A stretch of 64,000 nucleotides of DNA, taken from contig NZ_JADOTT010000003.1 in the NCBI RefSeq assembly GCF_016817355.1, positions 158,501 through 222,500 on the forward strand. Direction: 5' to 3'. Below are positions 9,099-16,937 of this stretch, in pieces. The position numbers were made by a program, and so were the translations under genes. The notes beneath the pieces were generated by a model. That model had not been told where the DNA came from. It ran no database searches and saw only the letters and a program-made list of their open reading frames with translations. How positions within the stretch are numbered: the stretch's first letter is position 1; every line of letters starts with the position of its first letter. This DNA comes from Maricaulis parjimensis (lineage in GTDB: Bacteria; Pseudomonadota; Alphaproteobacteria; Caulobacterales; Maricaulaceae).

Positions 9099-9232
9099 CC
9101 CCTTCTCCCTGGGGAGAAGGTGCCGCGAAGCGGCGGATGAGGGGGGACGGCAAGGTCTGTCCAAACGCACCCAAACCGGGATTTCCCCCGCCCCCGGCGC
9201 ATGCGCGCCACCCTCTCCCCGGGGGAGAGGGA
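9099..9232. repeat. Composite intergenic palindromic element, copy A
   Basis: About 134 bp. The left end is a CCCCTTCTCC/GGAGAAGG hairpin followed by GTGCCGCGAAGCGGCGGATG; the right end is GCGCGCCACCCTCTCCCC followed by GGGGAGAGGG. Both ends match the element at 56170-56304 closely, while the centre differs. It fills the gap between the PPOX-like gene and purB. The region 8951-9250 holds no gene. Confidence 0.8.
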
Positions 9233-9250
9233 GTTTTCGTTTCGGCGGCC

Positions 9251-10552
9251 CTACTCCCCAAACACCCGCTTAAAAATCGTGTCCACATGCTTCATGTGGT
9301 AGGCCTCGTCGAAACAGGCCTCGATCTGCTCGTTCGACAGGAGGGCGGTGACACCCTCATCCGCCTTGAGGTGATCGACCAGCATGCCGCCCTCATCCCA
9401 GGTCTTCATTCCATTGCGCTGGACCAGGCGATAGCTGTCCTCGCGGGAGGCGCCGGCCTGGGTCAGAGCCAGCAGGACGCGCTGGGAATTATGGATCCCG
9501 CCATAGGCGTTGAGGTTCTCCGCACAGCGGTCGGCATGCACGATCAGGCCCTCGATCATCCCGGCAGTCCGGTGCAGGGCGAAATCCAGATGGACATTGG
9601 CGTCCGGGCCGATGCCGCGCTCGACGGAGGAGTGGGAAATGTCCCGCTCATGCCACAGCGCCACATTCTCCATCGCCGGCACGACAGCGGAGCGCACCAG
9701 GCGCGCCTGGCCGGTCAGGTTTTCCGTCAGGATCGGATTGCGCTTGTGCGGCATGGCCGAGGAGCCCTTCTGGCCCGGGGAGAAATACTCCTGGGCTTCG
9801 CGGACTTCGGAACGCTGAAGATGGCGCACTTCAATGGCGATATTCTCGATGGCCGAGGCGATCAGGCCCAGAACGGCAAAATAATTGGCGTGGCGGTCGC
9901 GCGGGATGACCTGGGTGGAGACCGGCTCCACCGTAAGGCCCATCTGCTTGGCGACATGTTCTTCCACCGCCGGATCGACATTGGCAAACGTGCCGATCGC
10001 GCCGGAAATCGCACAGGTCGCGATCTCGTCACGGGCGCGCACCAGGCGTTCGCGATTGCGGTCGAACTCGGCATAGAAGCGGGCAAACTTCAGACCCATC
10101 GTCGTCGGCTCGGCATGGATGCCGTGCGAGCGGCCGATACAGGCGGTGTATTTGTGCTCTTCCGCGCGCTTCTTCAGCGCCGCCAATACCCGGTCCATTC
10201 CCACCAGCAGCAGGTCGGCGGATTGTTTCATCTGTACCGCGAGGCAGGTGTCCAGCACGTCCGAAGAGGTCAGGCCCTGGTGGACGAAACGGCTTTCCTC
10301 GCCGACATGCTCGGCCAGATGGGTCAGGAAGGCGATGACATCATGCTTCACTTCCCGCTCGATCTCATCGATCCGCGCCACGTCAAACTCGACGTCTTTC
10401 GCTTTCCAAACGGCATCGACCGCCGATTGCGGCACCACACCCAGCTCCGCCAGCTTCTCCGTCGCGTGCGCCTCGATCAGATACCAGATCTTGTACTTGT
10501 TCTGGTCCGACCAGATGGCGGCCATTTCCGGACGGGTATAGCGGGGGATCAT
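9251..10552 (-). CDS. purB: Adenylosuccinate lyase PurB
   Basis: A 433-residue enzyme of the fumarase/aspartase superfamily that acts twice in purine synthesis (SAICAR to AICAR, adenylosuccinate to AMP). The superfamily signature is visible as GSSAMPHKRNP, together with TSSDVLDTCLAVQ and GRSHGIHAEPTTMG. It begins MIPRYTRPEM, the usual PurB start; ATG 10552 has GGAG seven bases upstream, while an in-frame ATG at 10585 adds an unrelated leader. It is on the same strand as the other pur genes but more than 2 kb from purC, so it is probably a separate unit. Confidence 0.97.
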   Translation of the reverse strand: MIPRYTRPEMAAIWSDQNKYKIWYLIEAHATEKLAELGVVPQSAVDAVWKAKDVEFDVARIDEIEREVKHDVIAFLTHLAEHVGEESRFVHQGLTSSDVLDTCLAVQMKQSADLLLVGMDRVLAALKKRAEEHKYTACIGRSHGIHAEPTTMGLKFARFYAEFDRNRERLVRARDEIATCAISGAIGTFANVDPAVEEHVAKQMGLTVEPVSTQVIPRDRHANYFAVLGLIASAIENIAIEVRHLQRSEVREAQEYFSPGQKGSSAMPHKRNPILTENLTGQARLVRSAVVPAMENVALWHERDISHSSVERGIGPDANVHLDFALHRTAGMIEGLIVHADRCAENLNAYGGIHNSQRVLLALTQAGASREDSYRLVQRNGMKTWDEGGMLVDHLKADEGVTALLSNEQIEACFDEAYHMKHVDTIFKRVFGE

Positions 10553-10572
10553 GAGCGGGCTCCGTGCTCCGA

Positions 10573-10617
10573 GCATTTTCAGCAAAAGTGGAAACCGGTT
10601 TTGCGGTTCGAAAATGC
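10573..10617. repeat. Nested palindrome (GCATTTTC...GAAAATGC)
   Basis: Outer arms GCATTTTC (10573-10580) and GAAAATGC (10610-10617) enclose inner arms GCAAAA (10582-10587) and TTTTGC (10599-10604), with GTGGAAACCGG in the middle. This matches a dispersed intergenic element often seen in alphaproteobacteria. It lies directly upstream of purB. Confidence 0.65.
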
Positions 10618-10750
10618 GACCTTCAAAGACTCAACGGCGCACAGCGTCGTTGGAAGACTGAAGCGCGGGGGATGCGACGGAATGGGCCCGGGGTCAAGAT
10701 TGAGGGGTGCAGGGGAGGTATGCGGTGGATGGTGCAGGGCCCGATGCACA

Positions 10751-10800
10751 CCCCCTCTCCCCCGCTGGGGAGAGGGTGGCGCGCAGCGCCGGGTGAGGGG
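10751..10800. repeat. Half copy of the composite intergenic element (copy B)
   Basis: CCCCCTCTCC hairpin with GGGGAGAGGGTGGCGCGCAG, then GGGTGAGGGG: the same plan as the left end of the elements at 9099 and 56170 but with diverged sequence and no right half. It lies in the 280-base gap between purB and an RDD gene; that gap holds no gene. Confidence 0.6.
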
Positions 10801-10832
10801 CGCGCGGCAGGGCCGCGCAGGAAAATTCCGGC

Positions 10833-11600
10833 TCAAACCGATTTTTGATAACTCAGCTGTTCGGTCTTGATCCCGGCCCGTCTGTACCAGGCGGGCGTTT
10901 GGTCGTCGTTTTGCGTTCCCAACCATTCGAGATCGCGATTGACCCGTCCGGCATCGCGTTTGCGGTGATAGGCCTGGATCGATGTCCAGCTATCGATGTG
11001 GCGGCTCATTCCACTGGCATCGGTCACACCAAAGCGAAGGACCAGCCAGGTCTGGAAGAAGGGCTCTCCCCATCCCGATGGTGGGCCGGCATGCACCAGA
11101 CGGTAGCCGGCCACATACTGACCGGGCGTCTGAAGGCGGAAAGCCAGGTGAAAGGCCGTATAGAGAATCCAGCCGGGAAAGATCAGGCCGCCGGCCGAAG
11201 CCGTGTGCGCATGTCCCAGCACGCTCGCGGGGATGTCTCCGGATATCTGGAAGGAATTCAGCGCCAGGAGAATGATGAGGGCCGGCATGGCCAGAGCGGC
11301 ACTCATCAGGCTGATATCGACCACCGCCGCGATCAACCGCTGAGTGGTCGTGGCGGGCGCCAGGCGGGTTTCGGCCGGTTCAGCCGGGCGGCCGAGCCAG
11401 AGAAGGCCGACAGCCAGCAACAGGCTCACCGCATTGATCCTGTCCAGCTGCGCCAGAACAGGCTCCAGCACGCTGCGCTCCCAGCCGTCCAGATCGCGAT
11501 AGACATCCGATCCGGACAACCAGTTCAGGCCCACTGGCACAAGCCAGAGGGCTGGGGCCAGTCCGGCCAGCACAAAGCGGGGAAAGACGAATCCGGGCAT
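10833..11600 (-). CDS. RDD family membrane protein
   Basis: A 255-residue integral membrane protein. RDD-like marks are RLIAAVVDISLMSAALAM (Arg and Asp in the first RDD helix) and TPGQYVAGYRLV. Hydrophobic segments occur at about residues 8-28, 58-70, 90-115 and 138-160; the C-terminal 90 residues are soluble. RDD proteins are poorly understood, and some act in Na+/H+ exchange. A second RDD protein is encoded 67 bases upstream on the same strand, suggesting an operon. Function unknown. Confidence 0.65.
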   Translation of the reverse strand: MPGFVFPRFVLAGLAPALWLVPVGLNWLSGSDVYRDLDGWERSVLEPVLAQLDRINAVSLLLAVGLLWLGRPAEPAETRLAPATTTQRLIAAVVDISLMSAALAMPALIILLALNSFQISGDIPASVLGHAHTASAGGLIFPGWILYTAFHLAFRLQTPGQYVAGYRLVHAGPPSGWGEPFFQTWLVLRFGVTDASGMSRHIDSWTSIQAYHRKRDAGRVNRDLEWLGTQNDDQTPAWYRRAGIKTEQLSYQKSV

Positions 11601-11667
11601 GCCGCATGATCACCCGTGCTGCGTGTTGATCAAGCGGGAAGGCGAGGTTTTGAATGCCGCCCCCTGA

Positions 11668-12312
11668 TCAGTCCGTGCTGATCGCCTCCACACCACTGAC
11701 CCGGTTCCACCAGGCCGGTTGGGCTTTCGGTGTAATCGCAAGAAGCAGGGTGAAGAAAGCACCGGCATGGGCAAGCATGGCCAAAACCGTATTTACGATC
11801 CCGGTCCTGATCGGGTTCTTCCGGGCTATGGTGCGATAACTCATGATCCTTTGGCCAAAACTGGCTTGACCGGTTGTAACGGACCGAACGCTCCGCACGA
11901 CAAGAGACAGCATCAAGATCGGCATCAGGGCCTGCACGCCGGTTGCGCTTGGATCCGGCAGGAGCAGGGCGATTGCGATCACGACCGGGGTGACAAGGAT
12001 TGACCAGGCCATCATGTCGAACACAAAGGCCCAAAAGCGCGTTGTGACGTTGACAGGAGTGGCCGGGAGGTCCGGCCCCTGTTGCAAGGGATACACCAGC
12101 AGTCCCGTCAGAAAGGCGATGCCGATCAGCGCATGGAACGTCAAAAGCGTAACGGGATCTGAAGTGGCGCTGGCACGAAACATCCCAGTCTGGATGAATT
12201 GCGGCAGCATTGCCGAAACCGGTGTCGCGATGCCCCAGAACATCCGGCGGGAATGACGCTGCTCACTGCCGGGAGTGCGGCCGCTCAGATAGGCCGGACT
12301 GGATTTCTTCAC
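11668..12312 (-). CDS. RDD-like membrane protein
   Basis: A 214-residue membrane protein with about four hydrophobic segments. The RDD hallmarks are RFWAFVFDMMAW and ASFGQRIMSYRTI. I placed the start at GTG 12312, which overlaps the threonine synthase stop (GTGA, 12309-12312) and has GGGGGG a few bases upstream; an in-frame ATG at 12408 would lie deep inside the synthase gene. It is followed by a second RDD gene. The role is unknown; tight coupling to a threonine synthase-like gene is the only context. Confidence 0.6.
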   Translation of the reverse strand: MKKSSPAYLSGRTPGSEQRHSRRMFWGIATPVSAMLPQFIQTGMFRASATSDPVTLLTFHALIGIAFLTGLLVYPLQQGPDLPATPVNVTTRFWAFVFDMMAWSILVTPVVIAIALLLPDPSATGVQALMPILMLSLVVRSVRSVTTGQASFGQRIMSYRTIARKNPIRTGIVNTVLAMLAHAGAFFTLLLAITPKAQPAWWNRVSGVEAISTD

Positions 12313-13532
12313 ATCGCCCCCCAATCCACATCCCCATGCCGGTCCAGCGTCACCGCCCCGTCCGGCATCGCGTACTTCAACCCCGATCCGCAATTGAACA
12401 GCACGCATTCTGCGTCGCGGGCGACCAGCCCATCCCCCATCGCCTTTTCCATCGCGGCCAGCGTTGCGGCGCCTTCGGGGCAGAGCAACAAACCATCCTC
12501 ACGCGCGCACCGCGTCCGGGCGGTTTCGATCGCCTCTTCCGATACCGCCAGGGCCGCGCCGCCGCTGTCGCGGACGGCATCCAGGATCAGGAAATCGCCG
12601 ATCGCCTTGGGCACGCGAATGCCCATGGCCGCCGTCTTGGCGTCCATCCATTCATCGGCATGGCGGGCGCCGTCCTCGTAAGCCTTCACGATCGGCGCAC
12701 AGCCCTCGGCCTGGACGGCGAACATTTTGGGGCGTTCCGATCCGATCCAGCCGAGCTTTTCTATCTCGTCGAAGGCCTTCCACATGCCAATCAGGCCGGT
12801 GCCGCCGCCGGTCGGGTAGAAGATGGCGTCGGGCACGCGCCAGCCCAGCTGGGCGGCGAGTTCCAGTCCCATCGTCTTCTTGCCCTCGATCCGGTAGGGC
12901 TCCTTCAGCGTGGAGACGTCAAACCAGCCCATCTTGTCCTTGCCCGCGCCCACCAGGGCACCGCAATGATGGATGAAGCCGTTGACCTTGAAGACCTTGG
13001 CGCCCTGCAGCGCCATTTCGCGCAGATTGGCCTCCGGCGTGTCCTCGGGGGCAAAGCAATAGCTCTCCATCCCCATCCGGCTGGCATAGGCCGACATGGC
13101 CGCACCGGCATTGCCATTGGTCGGCATGGCCAGGCGCTTGATCCCGAAAGAGTGCGCCATCGCCACGGCGAGGGCGAGGCCGCGCGCCTTGAACGAGCCG
13201 GTCGGCAGCCGCCCCTCATCCTTCACCCAGACCCTGCCCGTCGCGCCCGACGCCTTGCCCGTGGCTGGTACATCGATCAGCGGCGTATCCAGTTCGCCTA
13301 GAGCGCAGACATCCGCATCATCCGCCACCGGCAAAAGCTCACGCCATTTCCAGAAACCGCCCTCGCGCGCCCAGACCGCGTCCCGGTCCGTTGCGGCCTT
13401 GACCGCCTCCAGATCATAGCGCGCCAGCAGCGGCTTGCCCGCACTTGAGAGATTGTGCGGATGGCCGGTCTCATACCGCTCCCCGGTCTCGGAACAGTCC
13501 AGATGCGTGAAATAATTCGAATAGGCTGACAT
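12309..13532 (-). CDS. Threonine synthase-like PLP-dependent enzyme
   Basis: A 407-residue fold-type II PLP enzyme. The PLP-binding Lys lies in LPTGSFKARG, the phosphate-binding loop is PTGGGTGLIGMWKAF, and TNGNAGAAMSAYA precedes it. The best family match by motif is threonine synthase (phosphohomoserine to threonine). The N-terminus CSETGERYETGHPHNLSSAGKPLLARYD is typical of the longer threonine synthase subgroup. Its ATG directly abuts the TAG of the upstream amidohydrolase gene and its stop overlaps the RDD gene start, so it lies within an operon. Whether it is the cell's main ThrC cannot be decided here. Confidence 0.85.
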   Translation of the reverse strand: MSAYSNYFTHLDCSETGERYETGHPHNLSSAGKPLLARYDLEAVKAATDRDAVWAREGGFWKWRELLPVADDADVCALGELDTPLIDVPATGKASGATGRVWVKDEGRLPTGSFKARGLALAVAMAHSFGIKRLAMPTNGNAGAAMSAYASRMGMESYCFAPEDTPEANLREMALQGAKVFKVNGFIHHCGALVGAGKDKMGWFDVSTLKEPYRIEGKKTMGLELAAQLGWRVPDAIFYPTGGGTGLIGMWKAFDEIEKLGWIGSERPKMFAVQAEGCAPIVKAYEDGARHADEWMDAKTAAMGIRVPKAIGDFLILDAVRDSGGAALAVSEEAIETARTRCAREDGLLLCPEGAATLAAMEKAMGDGLVARDAECVLFNCGSGLKYAMPDGAVTLDRHGDVDWGAM

Positions 13533-15317
13533 CTAGTCCTCGGTCTCATTCGGGGTTGAAAGCGTGATCTGGCCCCAGATGGCGGCCAGGGCCAAGCGCA
13601 GATTGCGCAAGGACCAGGGCCGGGTGTCGATCCGGCGGCCGGCGACCCAGGTTCCGATCACCTCAGCCCGCTCACCGGCTTCAATCGCTGTCACCGGGTC
13701 CCGGTCGAACCAGGTCAGGTCCGCCCGCTTGCCAATCTCCAGCGTGCCGATCTCGTCTTCCAGCTGCAGCTGGGTGGCAGCACCCCGTGACATAAAAATA
13801 AGCGATGTTTGCGCGTCGATGGCACGGCCGATCACCGATCCTTCTCGCGCTGTTCGATCAACGGGAAGCGCCATCACCCGCATCGCATCAATCGCGGAAG
13901 CCGGGTGGTCGCCATGGATTGTCACGACGGCTCCAGCCTCAACGGCTTGGGCAATCGGCATGTAGCGCGCGGCCCGTTCCGAACCGAACATATCGGCCAG
14001 CCGATGGCCGTAATTGCCGATATGGTCCGGGAAAAAGCCCAGAGAAACCGACAGGTTACCGGCCTGCTCGATCTGCTCCGGTGTGATCAGGGCGAGATGC
14101 TCCATGCGGTGCATCTGGGTGTGGGACGGGTCCGCGCTGCGGGCCTGGGCGATGGCCTCCAGAGCCGTTTGCACCGCCCGTTCCCCCTGGGCATGGAAAG
14201 CCACTTGCTCGCCACGCTGATGGGCGGCCAGGGTGAGGGCGCGAATCTGCTCTTCCGGCATGGATAAGGGCGCCATCCAGCCGGGCTCCAGATGCAGGAC
14301 ATCCCGGTTGAAATCCGTGTTTTCATAGGGTTCGGCCGTCGCTGCGCCGCCGGTGAAGGGCGAGCCATCCACCCACATCTTGATCCCGGCGAAGCGTCGG
14401 ATCGCCACGTCCGGATCGCTGCCGTCGAACAGGGCGCGGCCGCGCTCGGCGTCCTGTGGTGCCGTGTAGAGCACGGTGTTGAGCGAGGGCATATCGCCGC
14501 CCGCCGCCGCGCGCAGCACGCCCAGCGGATCCTCCGCCCGTCCCACGAGCGAGGCGATACCAATGGTCGTATAGCCAGCCCGCGCATAGCGGTCATATTC
14601 CGCTGCCAGCAACCAGGTCAGGGCGGGGTCCGACGCGCCCGGAATGGCATCCATCAGCGAGCGCACGGCATTCACCTCGACGAGACGTCCGGTCAGCGCG
14701 CCCGCCTCATCCCGCTCGAAATAGCCGTCATGCGGGTCCGGCGTTTCGCGTGTGATCCCGGCGGCTTGCAGGGCCGCGCTATTGGCAAAGGCCTCGTGCA
14801 TCATCTGGGTCAGGATCACCAGCGGGCGGTCCGGTGAGAGGGCATCCATTTCCTGAAGGCTCGGCGGGGTCAGCCCGTCCAGCATGACCGGGTCCCAGCC
14901 AAAAGCGATGCTCCAAGGCGAGGGCCCCGGATGGGCCACGCCCTCCGCGATCGCGTCCATGATCGCGTCTCGTGTGCTGTAGCGTGTGCCGGAGATATCA
15001 ATCGCCGTGGAGAGCAGGGCCGAGGCCAGTGGATGCGTGTGCGGCTCGATCAGGCCCGGCGTCAGCGTGCCGCCGTCCAGGTCCACCCGCGCCACCAGCC
15101 AGGGCGCTTGCGCCAGCACCTCATCCCGCGACCCCAGCGCCACAATCCGCCCGTCACGCACATGCATCGCCTCCACGATCCCGGCCCCGGACATCGTCCG
15201 GATTTCCCCGTTCAGGAAAACCAGGTCCCGCGGGGATTGCGGCGTGTGAGCGAGGCCGGTGAAGACACCGATGAGGAGGGCCAGAAGTCCGGCCAAGCCA
15301 AGGAGAATCCGTTTCAT
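13533..15317 (-). CDS. Amidohydrolase family 3 protein (YtcJ-like), exported or membrane-anchored
   Basis: A 594-residue metal-dependent hydrolase. An N-terminal hydrophobic segment (residues 1-24) suggests export or anchoring. The composite beta domain begins DLVFLNGEIRTMSG, the first metal site is GLIEPHTHP, and later elements are IHGDHPASAIDAM and the LEIGKRADLTWFDRDP end typical of amidohydrolase_3. Exoenzymes of this group hydrolyse C-N bonds of varied amides; the substrate is unknown. It is the first gene of an apparent operon with the threonine synthase and two RDD genes. Confidence 0.87.
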   Translation of the reverse strand: MKRILLGLAGLLALLIGVFTGLAHTPQSPRDLVFLNGEIRTMSGAGIVEAMHVRDGRIVALGSRDEVLAQAPWLVARVDLDGGTLTPGLIEPHTHPLASALLSTAIDISGTRYSTRDAIMDAIAEGVAHPGPSPWSIAFGWDPVMLDGLTPPSLQEMDALSPDRPLVILTQMMHEAFANSAALQAAGITRETPDPHDGYFERDEAGALTGRLVEVNAVRSLMDAIPGASDPALTWLLAAEYDRYARAGYTTIGIASLVGRAEDPLGVLRAAAGGDMPSLNTVLYTAPQDAERGRALFDGSDPDVAIRRFAGIKMWVDGSPFTGGAATAEPYENTDFNRDVLHLEPGWMAPLSMPEEQIRALTLAAHQRGEQVAFHAQGERAVQTALEAIAQARSADPSHTQMHRMEHLALITPEQIEQAGNLSVSLGFFPDHIGNYGHRLADMFGSERAARYMPIAQAVEAGAVVTIHGDHPASAIDAMRVMALPVDRTAREGSVIGRAIDAQTSLIFMSRGAATQLQLEDEIGTLEIGKRADLTWFDRDPVTAIEAGERAEVIGTWVAGRRIDTRPWSLRNLRLALAAIWGQITLSTPNETED

Positions 15318-15326
15318 CTCCCCAGC

Positions 15327-16007
15327 CTACATCAACCCCAACGTCTTGAAACTCGCCGTATTCTCCCGGCCGATCACCAGATGGTCGTGGACCACGATTT
15401 CAAAGGGCTGACAGATCTCCATCAGGGAGCGGGTCATCTCGATATCAGCCTGGCTCGGCGTGGCATCACCGGAGGGGTGATTGTGCACCAGGATGAGGGC
15501 AGAGGCCTCATGGGCAAGGGCGCGTTTGACGACTTCGCGCGGATAGACCGGGGCGTGGTCGATCGTGCCGCGGCCCAGAACTTCGTCGGCGATCAGCTTG
15601 TTCTTGCGGTCCAGGAAGAGCACGCGGAACTCCTCCGTCGTCGCGTGTTGCATGGCGGTGCGGCAGTAATTGATTAGCGCCGACCATGACGCGATCAGCG
15701 GCCGGCCGATCACCTGTTCGCGCGCCAGACGCTCTGACAGCGCCTTGATCAGTTTGAGCTCTGCGGCCGTCTTTTCCGAGACGCCCTTCACTTCGACCAA
15801 TTGCTCGATCGGGGCCGAGGCGACCCCGCCCAGATCCCCGAAGCGGGCGATCAGGTCCTTGGCGATGGGCTTGGTGTCGCGCCGCGGAATGCAGCGGAAG
15901 AGGTAGAGTTCCAGCAGCTCATAATCGTGAAGTGCCAAACCACCCGCTGAGGTTAGCTTTTCGCGCAGCCGGTCCCGGTGACCTGTATGCGGCGCGAGCT
16001 CCGGCAT
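15327..16007 (-). CDS. radC: RadC family (UPF0758) JAB-domain protein
   Basis: A 226-residue protein with the RadC C-terminal metalloprotease-like motif H175-N-H177-P-S-G-D-A-T-P-S-Q-A-D188 and the N-terminal HDYELLELYLF helix-hairpin region with VKGVSEKTAAELKLIKAL. The name RadC is historical: a role in DNA repair is not supported for Escherichia coli RadC, and the biochemical activity is unknown. Only three bases separate it from map upstream, so they are likely co-transcribed. Confidence 0.93.
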   Translation of the reverse strand: MPELAPHTGHRDRLREKLTSAGGLALHDYELLELYLFRCIPRRDTKPIAKDLIARFGDLGGVASAPIEQLVEVKGVSEKTAAELKLIKALSERLAREQVIGRPLIASWSALINYCRTAMQHATTEEFRVLFLDRKNKLIADEVLGRGTIDHAPVYPREVVKRALAHEASALILVHNHPSGDATPSQADIEMTRSLMEICQPFEIVVHDHLVIGRENTASFKTLGLM

Positions 16008-16010
16008 GGA

Positions 16011-16874
16011 TCAGATATTGTAGGGGGGCTTGTGCAGGCCCTTGGGGGAAGTGGTGAAAATCTCCACCCCGTCCTCGGTGACACCCACGGAATGCTCGAA
16101 CTGGGCGGAAAGGGATTTGTCCCGCGTCACCGCCGTCCAGCCATCGGAAAGAACTTTCACATCCGGCCGGCCCAGATTGAGCATGGGTTCGACCGTGAAG
16201 AACATGCCCGGCTTGAGTTCCGGACCTTCACCATGCTCGCCGAAATGCAGCACATTCGGGCTGTCATGGAAGTTCTGGCCCAGGCCATGACCGCAGAAAT
16301 CGCGAACGATGGAACAGCGGCGGGCCTCGGCATATTCCTGGATGATCGCCCCGATCGTGCCCAGCGTGACGCCCGGCTTGATCGCATTGATCCCGGCCAT
16401 CATGGCCTCATAGGTCGTGTCGACCAGGATTTCGGCTTTCCGCTTGGGTTCGCCGGCAATGTACATGCGGCTCGTATCGCCGTGCCAGCCATCCACGATC
16501 ACCGTCACATCGATATTGACGATATCGCCATTCTTCAGCGGTTTTGGACCGGGAATGCCGTGACAGACGACATGGTTGATCGAGGTGCACAGCGAGTGCC
16601 GGTAACCGCGGTAGAAGAGCGTGGCCGGCGTCGAGCCATGGTCGAACGCATATTCGCGGGCCAGGCGGTCCAGATACTCCGTCGTGACGCCCGGCTTCAC
16701 TTCCGCCGCCATGAGATCGAGGATTTCAGCGGCCAGCCGGCCAGCCTTGCGCATGCCGGCAAAGCCTTCCGGGCCATGCAGTTTGATACGGCCATCGCGC
16801 GGGGCGGAAGCGGCCGTGTCGTCACTCACGATTTCATAGGCAGTCGTCAAAGCAATCGTCCTTGTTTGACCCAT
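16011..16874 (-). CDS. map: Methionine aminopeptidase type I
   Basis: A 287-residue cytosolic enzyme that removes the N-terminal methionine from new proteins. All five dinuclear-metal ligands are visible: D122, D133, H196, E229 and E260, with the substrate-binding H105 in VCHGIPGP. It has a roughly 25-residue N-terminal extension (MGQTRTIALTTAYEIVSDD) before the conserved core, so a shorter start is possible. radC follows three bases downstream. A terminator for the upstream gene lies just before it, so map should have its own promoter in the AT-rich stretch around 16870-16885. Confidence 0.96.
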   Translation of the reverse strand: MGQTRTIALTTAYEIVSDDTAASAPRDGRIKLHGPEGFAGMRKAGRLAAEILDLMAAEVKPGVTTEYLDRLAREYAFDHGSTPATLFYRGYRHSLCTSINHVVCHGIPGPKPLKNGDIVNIDVTVIVDGWHGDTSRMYIAGEPKRKAEILVDTTYEAMMAGINAIKPGVTLGTIGAIIQEYAEARRCSIVRDFCGHGLGQNFHDSPNVLHFGEHGEGPELKPGMFFTVEPMLNLGRPDVKVLSDGWTAVTRDKSLSAQFEHSVGVTEDGVEIFTTSPKGLHKPPYNI

Positions 16875-16880
16875 ATATAC

Positions 16881-16911
16881 AAAAGCGCGCGCCGTTTGGA
16901 ACGGCGCGCGC
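16881..16911 (-). terminator. Terminator after the M28 peptidase gene
   Basis: Perfect 12-bp stem GCGCGCGCCGTT/AACGGCGCGCGC (16885-16896 and 16900-16911), followed on the minus strand by TTTT. It separates the upstream M28 gene from map. Confidence 0.75.
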
Positions 16912-16937
16912 CTGCATTTTGTTCATTGGGCCTGACG

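Noticed and set aside
8489..10870. 793-codon plus-strand open frame
   Set aside because: Runs antisense across PPOX-like and purB genes and the intergenic repeat; no ribosome site or domain.
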